A model generated the notes under the pieces. That model ran no database searches. It saw only the letters and a list, made by a program, of their open reading frames with translations, and was not told the origin of the DNA. Shown in pieces: positions 55,725 to 64,000 of a stretch of DNA of 64,000 nt. The translations under genes and the position numbers were made by a program. How positions within the stretch are numbered: the first letter of the stretch is position 1; every line of letters starts with the position of its first letter. This DNA is from Miltoncostaea marina (lineage in GTDB: Bacteria; Actinomycetota; Thermoleophilia; Miltoncostaeales; Miltoncostaeaceae), in the NCBI RefSeq assembly GCF_018141525.1, contig NZ_CP064655.1:1-64000 (forward strand). Direction: 5' to 3'.

Positions 55725-56966
55725 CTATCCCGCGGCGCGCGCGCGCGGCGCGCCGGGGGTCGCGGCCATCAGGCCGTCGACCGCCGCGTCGAGGCCGTCG
55801 ACCGACAGCTCGTGCATGGGGAAGAGCGACGCGACGGCCGCGAGCGTCGGCGCGCCGTGGACGTGGGCCCACCAGCTGCGGGGCACCGGGTTGAGCCAGG
55901 CGCGGGCCGGGAAGCGGCCGGCGAGGCGCCCCAGCCAGGTCCAGCCCGGCTCGTCGTTGCGCTGCCCGTAGTCGATCGCCCCGCCGGCCATCGTCAGCTC
56001 GCTGGGGGCCATGCAGGCGTCGCCCACCACCACGAGCTTGTGCGCGGGCGTCGTGCGGGCGAGCAGCTCGAGGGTGGGCTCGGCGCGCGAGGGCAGCATG
56101 CGGGCGGTCTCGTAGAGCCGGTCGTAGACGCAGTTGTGGAAGTAGCGCACGGTCAGCTCGCGGAAGCGCGCCGCGCCGTGCACCGCCGAGAAGAGCCGGT
56201 CGACCAGCGCGGCGTGCTCGTCCATGGAGCCGCCCACGTCCAGCAGCAGCACCACCCGCACCGCGTTGCGCCGGGGCCGGCGGTGCACCAGCCGCAGCGA
56301 GCCGCCGGCGTCGGCGGTCGCGTCGATCGTCCCCTCCAGGTCGAGCTCGGTGGCCGGGCCCTCCAGGCGGCTGGTCAGGCGGCGCAGGCGGCGCAGGGCC
56401 ACGCCCATCTCGCGCACGCCGAGCGTCTCGTCGGTGCGGTGCTCGCGGAAGCGCCGCTCCGCGGCGACCTGGGCGGCGGTGCGGTGCCGCCCCGCCCCGC
56501 CGATCCGCACGCCGCCCGGGTGCCACCCGCCGTGGCCGAGCGGCGACGTGCCGCCGGTGCCGATGTGCCGGGAGCCGCCGTGGTGGGCCTCGCGCTGCTC
56601 GCGCATGCGCTCCTCCAGCCGCCGCCGCAGGGCCTCGAGGTCGACGCGCGACATCGCCCGCTCCAGGGCGGCGCGCTGCTCGGCGGTCGGCTCGAGCGGC
56701 CGCGGGTGGCCGGCCAGCCACTCCCACACGCGGTCGGCGATCGCGTCGTCGGCCGGCTCGAGGCCCGACAGGTACTCGGCGAAGGCCAGGTCGTAGTCGT
56801 CGTAGTGGCGCTCCGACTTCACCAGCAGCGCCCGGGCGAGCAGGTAGAAGCGCGACAGGCTCGAGTCGGCCAGGCCGCGCGCCAGCGCGTCCTGCAGCCC
56901 CAGCCACTCGTCCATCGCCACCGGCACGCCGCGGGCGCGCAGGGCGTGGAAGAGCCCCTCGAACAC
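55725..56966 (-). CDS. VWA-domain protein, CoxE-like
   Basis: The 413-residue product has a helical N-terminal half (DEWLGLQDALARGL, YDDYDLAFAEYLSG), a Gly/His-rich linker (about 128-160) and a C-terminal von Willebrand A domain with the metal-site motif LDVGGSMDE. Such proteins act with MoxR-type AAA+ ATPases as chaperone pairs that insert metals or activate enzymes. The MoxR partner lies directly upstream, 13 bases away. The client enzyme is not evident. Confidence 0.9.
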   Translation of the reverse strand: MFEGLFHALRARGVPVAMDEWLGLQDALARGLADSSLSRFYLLARALLVKSERHYDDYDLAFAEYLSGLEPADDAIADRVWEWLAGHPRPLEPTAEQRAALERAMSRVDLEALRRRLEERMREQREAHHGGSRHIGTGGTSPLGHGGWHPGGVRIGGAGRHRTAAQVAAERRFREHRTDETLGVREMGVALRRLRRLTSRLEGPATELDLEGTIDATADAGGSLRLVHRRPRRNAVRVVLLLDVGGSMDEHAALVDRLFSAVHGAARFRELTVRYFHNCVYDRLYETARMLPSRAEPTLELLARTTPAHKLVVVGDACMAPSELTMAGGAIDYGQRNDEPGWTWLGRLAGRFPARAWLNPVPRSWWAHVHGAPTLAAVASLFPMHELSVDGLDAAVDGLMAATPGAPRARAAG

Positions 56967-56979
56967 CCCGGCTCCGGCG

Positions 56980-57804
56980 CTACCCGGCCCGGGCGCGCAC
57001 GGCGAGGTGGCGGCGGGCCATCTCGACGTCCTGCGGCGTCTTCAGCACGACGCCGAGGAAGGGCAGCTCGGCCACCACCCGCTCGGCGGGCACGCCGGCC
57101 ACCACCAGCGCCTGCACCCAGTCGATCAGCTCGCTCGTGGTGGGCCGCTTCTGCAGCCCCTCGAACGAACGCAGCAGGTAGAAGGCCTCCAGCGCGCCGC
57201 CCAGCTGCGCGTCCTCCAGGTCCGGGTGGTGCACCCGCACGATCCGCTCCATCTCGTCCGGGTCGGGGAACGCGATGTAGTGGAAGACGCACCGGCGCAG
57301 GAAGGCGTCGGGCAGCTCCTTCTCGGCGTTGGAGGTCACGATCACCACCGGCCGGTGGGCCGCCGCGATCGTCTGGCCGGTCTCCGGGATGTGGAAGCTC
57401 ATGCGGTCGAGCTCCCAGAGCAGGTCGTTGGGGAACTCGAGGTCGGCCTTGTCGATCTCGTCGATCAGCAGCACGGTGCGCCGCGGCGCGGCGAAGGCCT
57501 CGCCCAGGCGCCCCAGCCGGATGTAGCGGGCGATGTCCGCCGGGTCGCCGTCGCCGAACTGGCTGTCGTAGAGGCGCTGGACGGTGTCGTAGACGTAGAG
57601 CCCGTCCTGGGCGCGTGTGGTGGACTTGACCCCCCACACCAGCAGCTCCATGCCGAGCGACTCCGCGACCGCCTCGGCCAGCAGCGTCTTGCCCGTGCCC
57701 GGCTCGCCGCGCACCAGCAGCGGCCGCTCGAGCGCCAGCGCCACATCGACCGAGGCCCGGAGCTCGTCGTTCGCGATGTAGCCGGCGGTGCCCCCGAACC
57801 TCAC
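56980..57804 (-). CDS. MoxR-type AAA+ ATPase
   Basis: The 274-residue product has Walker [15 protein letters not shown], Walker B VLLIDEIDKAD, the sensor VIVTSNAEKELPDAFLRRC and a helical lid domain. Together with the following VWA gene it forms the usual MoxR-VWA pair. GTG 57804 overlaps the stop of the lipoprotein gene as GTGA, so three genes are coupled. Confidence 0.93.
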   Translation of the reverse strand: MRFGGTAGYIANDELRASVDVALALERPLLVRGEPGTGKTLLAEAVAESLGMELLVWGVKSTTRAQDGLYVYDTVQRLYDSQFGDGDPADIARYIRLGRLGEAFAAPRRTVLLIDEIDKADLEFPNDLLWELDRMSFHIPETGQTIAAAHRPVVIVTSNAEKELPDAFLRRCVFHYIAFPDPDEMERIVRVHHPDLEDAQLGGALEAFYLLRSFEGLQKRPTTSELIDWVQALVVAGVPAERVVAELPFLGVVLKTPQDVEMARRHLAVRARAG

Positions 57805-58229
57805 CGGCGCGCGCGCCGCACCACGGTGCTGCCCACGCCGGCCAGCACGAGCGCGCCGGCGAGCCCGGTCAGGGCCAGCAGCGGCCACGGCGGCTGGTCG
57901 CCCGGCGCCTGCGGCTCCGGCAGCTCCAGGCCCGAGGCGCCGCCGGCGCCCGAGGGCCCGTCGTCGGACAGGCCGAGGATGTCGCGGTCGAACACGCGCT
58001 GCACGGCGCGCTCGAAGTCGCGGTAGGCGGCGTCGCCGCCGGTGCGCTCCAGCGCCGCGCGCAGCTCGCCCGCGCTGTACGCGCCGTCGATGCTGCGGTC
58101 CTGGGCGTAGTCGAGGAAGACGCGGTCGACGTCGCTGGCCGCCGACTGGGCGGTCGCGGCCCCCGCGCCGCAGGCCGCGAGGGCCAGGGCGAGCAGGCAG
58201 AGCCGCAGGATCCGGGACACGGAGCTCAC
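57801..58229 (-). CDS. Putative lipoprotein with C-terminal membrane segment
   Basis: No named family is recognised. The 142-residue product has a signal peptide ending in lipobox LAAC (ALALAAC), a helical acidic domain (VDRVFLDYAQDRSIDG, FERAVQRVFDRDIL), a Pro-rich linker and a C-terminal hydrophobic segment followed by RRARR. It would be attached outside the cell membrane at both ends. It leads the MoxR-VWA unit, so it may be a client or anchor of that pair. GTG 58229 is six bases after a TACCCT box. Confidence 0.75.
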   Translation of the reverse strand: MSSVSRILRLCLLALALAACGAGAATAQSAASDVDRVFLDYAQDRSIDGAYSAGELRAALERTGGDAAYRDFERAVQRVFDRDILGLSDDGPSGAGGASGLELPEPQAPGDQPPWPLLALTGLAGALVLAGVGSTVVRRARR

Positions 58230-58235
58230 CGGGGG

Positions 58236-58241
58236 AGGGTA
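58236..58241 (-). promoter_or_regulatory. Candidate -10 box for the lipoprotein-MoxR-VWA unit
   Basis: TACCCT on the minus strand ends six bases before the GTG; a leaderless arrangement. Confidence 0.5.
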
Positions 58242-58242
58242 G

Positions 58243-61048
<2,806 letters not shown>

Positions 61049-61070
<22 letters not shown>

Positions 61071-62311
61071 CGCGCCGTGGCGCCCGCGTCCGGGGCGGCG
61101 ACCGGGGCCAGCGCCCACGAGCCCGACAGGTCGACCGGGCCCTGCCCGGTCACCCGCTGGAAGACGCTGAACTCCAGCCACCGGTCGAGCCAGTGGTACA
61201 CGACGGACTCGTCGTGCGACGCGACGGCCAGGCTGACCGCGAACCGGCCCTCGTGCAGCGCGAGCCGCGGGATCGTGAACGTGACCCGCGCGCGACCGTC
61301 GAGGTCGGCGACGGGCAGGGCGTCCATGCGCGTGTTCGTCGCGTAGAGCAGCACGCCGTCGATGGTGTGGATCGAGATGCCGAAGTTCGGCGTCTCGACC
61401 CGCCGCCGCGCCTCGACGTCGATCGCCACCGTCAGCGGGTCCCCGGCGGAGAAGCGGTCGGTCGGCCCGTCGGGCCCGCGGAGCTCGCACGAGGCGATCC
61501 GCACCTCGCCGCTGCCCCAGGAGCGACCGTCCCTCTCGCCCGCGCCGGAGCCGTCCGGGGCCGGCCCGCCCGAGCCCGCGAGCAGGCGGTGGTACTCGGC
61601 GAGCACCGTGACGGGGTCGCCGTCGGCGGCCACCCGCCCGTCGGCCAGCAGCAGCGCCCGGTCGCAGACCCGCTCCACCGCCGCCGGGTCGTGCGACACG
61701 AACACGAGCGTGCCGCCGTTGCGGCGGAACTCCGCGATGCGCCCGAAGCACTTGCGCTGGAAGGCCTCGTCGCCGACGGCGAGCACCTCGTCGAGCAGCA
61801 GGACGTCCGGCTCGACGTGCGCGGCGATGGAGAACGCGAGGCGCATCGCCATGCCGCTCGAGTAGGTGCGCACCGGCATGTCGATGAAGTCGCCGAGCTC
61901 GGCGAAGTCGACGATCGCGTCGAAGCGCTGCGCCACTTGGCGCTCCGAGAGGCCCTGGATCGTCCCGTTCATGACGACGTTCTCCCGCCCGGTGAAGTCG
62001 GGGTGGAAGCCCGCGCCGAGCTCCAGCAGCGACGCGACCGTGCCCCCGATCTCCACCGTGCCGGCGTGCGGCGGCACGATGCCCGCCAGGAGCTTGAGCA
62101 GCGTGCTCTTGCCGGAGCCGTTCTCACCCACGATGCCGACCGACTGGCCCGGCGCGACGTCGAGGTGGACCTCGCGCACGACCCAGCGCTCCTCGTACGC
62201 CGCCCGCCGCCGGCGCAGCAGGGTCTCCTTCAGGGTCTGGTTGCGCTCGTGGAAGACCCGGAAGCTGCGCGAGACGCCGCGCAGCCGGATGGCGCCGCGC
62301 TCGGCCGCCAT
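61049..62311 (-). CDS. wzt: Polysaccharide export ABC ATPase (Wzt-like) with C-terminal domain
   Basis: Energises export of a completed polysaccharide (O-antigen or teichoic-acid type). The 420-residue product has the nucleotide-binding domain (Walker A VGENGSGKSTLL, signature TYSSGMAMRLAFS, Walker B VLLLDEVLAVGDEAF, switch FVSHD) to about residue 245. A C-terminal beta-sandwich follows (about 270-400) like the glycan-recognition domain of Wzt. ATG 62311 overlaps the permease stop as ATGA. The domain implies that the exported chain carries a specific cap. Confidence 0.92.
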
Positions 62312-63099
62312 CAGAGCTCCACCGCCATCTCGGGCTCCAGGCGCCGGAACGCCGCCCAGCCCGCGGCGAGCGCGAGCAGCCCCGCGACGGCGCAGTAGGC
62401 GAGGTCGCCGGCGGCGGGCCACTCGCCCCAGAAGAGCGCGTCCTGGATCGCGATCACGAAGGGGGCGATGGGGTTGGCGTAGTGCAGGAGGTCGAGCGCC
62501 CAGCCGCGGCCCTCGAGCCCCGGGACGGCGTCGAACGAGTAGAAGATCGGCGTCAGGAAGATCCACGGCATGCTCACCGCCGCCACGATGTGCTCCACGT
62601 CGCGGAAGTAGACGTTGAGCCCGGCCACCAGCAGGCCGAAGCCCACCGTGAAGGCGCCCAGCAGCACGACGAGCAGCGGCAGGCTCACCAGCGGCAGCGG
62701 CGAGCCCTCCGTGAGCCAGGCGCAGAGCGGCAGCGCCACGGCGAGCATGGCCCCGGCGGTGAAGCCGTTGCCCGCGATGGCGGCGAGGGGCACGATCTGG
62801 CGCGGGAAGCGCACCTTCGTGACGAGGCTCGCGTTCGCGACCAGGCTGCGCGAGGCGACCTGGGCGCCGCCCATGAAGAACGTCCAGACGGTCAGGCCCA
62901 CGAACAGGAACAGGGCGTAGTTCGGGATGTCCAGGCGCAGCAGGAACTTGAAGACGACCGAGTAGGCCCCGACCATGATCGCCGGCGTGATGAGGGCCCA
63001 GGCGAGCCCGAGCACCGAGCCCTTGTACCGCTGGCGCACCTCCCGCCGGGCGAGGTTGCGGAACAGCGGCGCGTGGCGCGCGAGCGCGGATGCCGTCAT
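62311..63099 (-). CDS. wzm: Polysaccharide export ABC permease (Wzm-like)
   Basis: Membrane subunit of the exporter. The 262-residue product has six hydrophobic segments; the N-terminal amphipathic start FRNLARREVRQRYKGSVLG and WALITPAIM are typical of Wzm/TagG. ATG 63099 overlaps the glycosyltransferase stop as ATGA. A longer reading upstream exists but shadows the glycosyltransferase. A TACACT box seven bases upstream could allow separate expression. Confidence 0.92.
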   Translation of the reverse strand: MTASALARHAPLFRNLARREVRQRYKGSVLGLAWALITPAIMVGAYSVVFKFLLRLDIPNYALFLFVGLTVWTFFMGGAQVASRSLVANASLVTKVRFPRQIVPLAAIAGNGFTAGAMLAVALPLCAWLTEGSPLPLVSLPLLVVLLGAFTVGFGLLVAGLNVYFRDVEHIVAAVSMPWIFLTPIFYSFDAVPGLEGRGWALDLLHYANPIAPFVIAIQDALFWGEWPAAGDLAYCAVAGLLALAAGWAAFRRLEPEMAVEL

Positions 63100-64000
63100 C
63101 GCGCCGAGTGTAGCCCGGCCTCGCCGGCGGCCCCGGCCGCCTCCCGGAGGGCGTCGAGCCAGGCGGCCCGCACCCGCTCCCAGCTGCACTCGCGGCGCAC
63201 GAACCGGCGGCCCTGCCGCCCGATCGCCGCCGCCAGCGGCCGGGCGCGCGCGAGCAGGTCCAGCATGACCGCGTACTCGTCGTCGCCGGCGTACCAGAGC
63301 CCGCCGCCCGAGCGGCGCGACTGGCCGGCGAGCACCGGCGAGGCCGCGTTGGCCAGCGTCGGCCGGCCGTGACTCCACGCCTCGAGCTGGCTGAAGGAGA
63401 GGCTCTCGTACGGCGACGGCACCACCACCACGGCGGCGCCCGCCAGGGCGTCGTGCTTGACCTCCTCGCCCACGAACCCGGTGCGGTGCAGCCACGGGTG
63501 CGACGGCAGGTCGAGCGCCCCGCCGCCCATCAGCACGAGGTCGAGCCCATCGGGGCGGGCGCGACGGTAGCGCGCGTGGGCCGCGACGAGCTCGGGCACG
63601 CCCTTCGAGCCGTCCATCCGGCCGACGTAGAGGGCGTAGGGCCGGCCGCCGGCCGACGCGGCGAACCGGGCCGGCCGGGCGGCCGGCGGCGGGTCGAGGC
63701 CCGCGCCGACCACGCGGGCGCGGTCGGCGGCCACGCCGAAGCGGCGCCCGGCGAACTCGGCCTCCTCGGGGGTGCTGAACAGCAGCAGCCGGGCGGCGTC
63801 GAAGACCTCGTCGAACACGGCGAGCCGCGCGGGCGGCTCGTCGTGGAGGGTCGGGGCGAGCACCGCGCGGTCGCGGACGAGGCCGATCGCCTCGGCGGTC
63901 GTCGCGTAGAGGTAGGTCACGAAGGCGACGGCGTCGTAGCCCCCGTCCGCGAGGTGGTCGAGGAGCCCCGGCGCCACCGGCCCCTGGGCGCGCAGCCAGC
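63096..64000 (-). CDS. Group 4-type glycosyltransferase, 5' end beyond the window
   Basis: The visible 301 residues include the donor-binding half of a GT-B enzyme: YALYVGRMDGSKGVPEL, the acidic motif of VVVPSPYESLSFSQLEAW, and a C-terminal helix. The reading frame stays open through the window edge upstream of GTG 63977 (WLRAQGP...), which resembles the middle of GT4 proteins, so the start is missing here. It is the first visible gene of the exporter unit and likely builds the glycan that Wzm/Wzt exports. Confidence 0.88.
   Translation of the reverse strand, partial: WLRAQGPVAPGLLDHLADGGYDAVAFVTYLYATTAEAIGLVRDRAVLAPTLHDEPPARLAVFDEVFDAARLLLFSTPEEAEFAGRRFGVAADRARVVGAGLDPPPAARPARFAASAGGRPYALYVGRMDGSKGVPELVAAHARYRRARPDGLDLVLMGGGALDLPSHPWLHRTGFVGEEVKHDALAGAAVVVVPSPYESLSFSQLEAWSHGRPTLANAASPVLAGQSRRSGGGLWYAGDDEYAVMLDLLARARPLAAAIGRQGRRFVRRECSWERVRAAWLDALREAAGAAGEAGLHSAR
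63107..63112 (-). promoter_or_regulatory. Possible internal -10 box before wzm
   Basis: TACACT on the minus strand ends seven bases before the ATG, inside the 3' end of the glycosyltransferase gene. It may be chance. Confidence 0.25.

Noticed and set aside
62311-63495. Longer 394-residue version of the Wzm permease
   Set aside because: The extra N-terminal part is out-of-frame glycosyltransferase sequence; ATG 63099 forms an ATGA overlap and matches the family start.

Overview
The window is a very GC-rich (roughly three quarters G+C by eye) bacterial chromosome segment with almost no spare DNA. dnaA-dnaN-recF-dciA-gyrB-gyrA open the window. The fab genes, the 14-gene nuo operon, Ku, and GTG starts without leaders point to a high-GC Actinomycetota chromosome, and Thermoleophilia (Solirubrobacter/Conexibacter-like) is my best guess. 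That placement is an inference from gene content and composition; no 16S gene is present.

Layout. 0-11.5 kb: replication-initiation cluster on the plus strand, with recF broken by a one-base frameshift and gyrB apparently starting at ATC, followed by ftsH. 11.5-14.5 kb (minus): Ku, a slipin (SPFH) protein and its NfeD protease partner. 14.6-21.5 kb (plus): fatty-acid synthesis block fabZ-fabH-fabD-fabG-fabF, a tyrosine/dual-specificity phosphatase, accD-accA; no acyl-carrier-protein gene is present. 21.46-22.11 kb: a 650-bp gene-free stretch with imperfect 62-70-bp tandem repeats followed by six hairpins. 22.1-24.1 kb (minus): hydrolase, lipid-kinase family protein and a small unknown protein. 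24.1-28.0 kb (plus): HAD phosphatase and ileS. 28.0-30.2 kb (minus): L,D-transpeptidase, thioredoxin and a small unknown. 30.3-36.6 kb: PolX, trehalose-phosphatase (minus), two half-length TauE/SafE proteins, and two adjacent secreted low-complexity proteins, one built from long exact repeats. 36.6-52.2 kb (minus): Tim44-domain protein and the complete nuoA-N complex I operon. 52.4-58.2 kb: TPR protein and ABC-2 permease (plus); DUF3054-like protein, ABM-like protein, ACT-malic enzyme, VWA protein, MoxR ATPase and a lipoprotein (minus). 58.3-64 kb: GDP-6-deoxyhexose synthesis (Rmd-Gmd) with an FkbM-like methyltransferase, facing a Wzm/Wzt polysaccharide exporter and a glycosyltransferase cut by the window end.

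Gene expression style. Many transcription units begin with a TANNNT box followed by 6-8 bases and then directly GTG (or ATG), the signature of leaderless mRNAs. Inside operons, genes are joined by ATGA or GTGA overlaps. Several genes have no ATG/GTG/TTG where the protein must begin; nuoN has a CTGA overlap and gyrB an ATC six bases after AGGAGG, so unusual start codons may really be used here.

The most noteworthy items are the structured repeat region at 21.5-22.06 kb, the secreted repeat-protein pair at 33.7-36.6 kb, the unusual start codons, the recF frameshift and a 32-bp duplication that creates a coupled mini-ORF between nuoD and nuoE.
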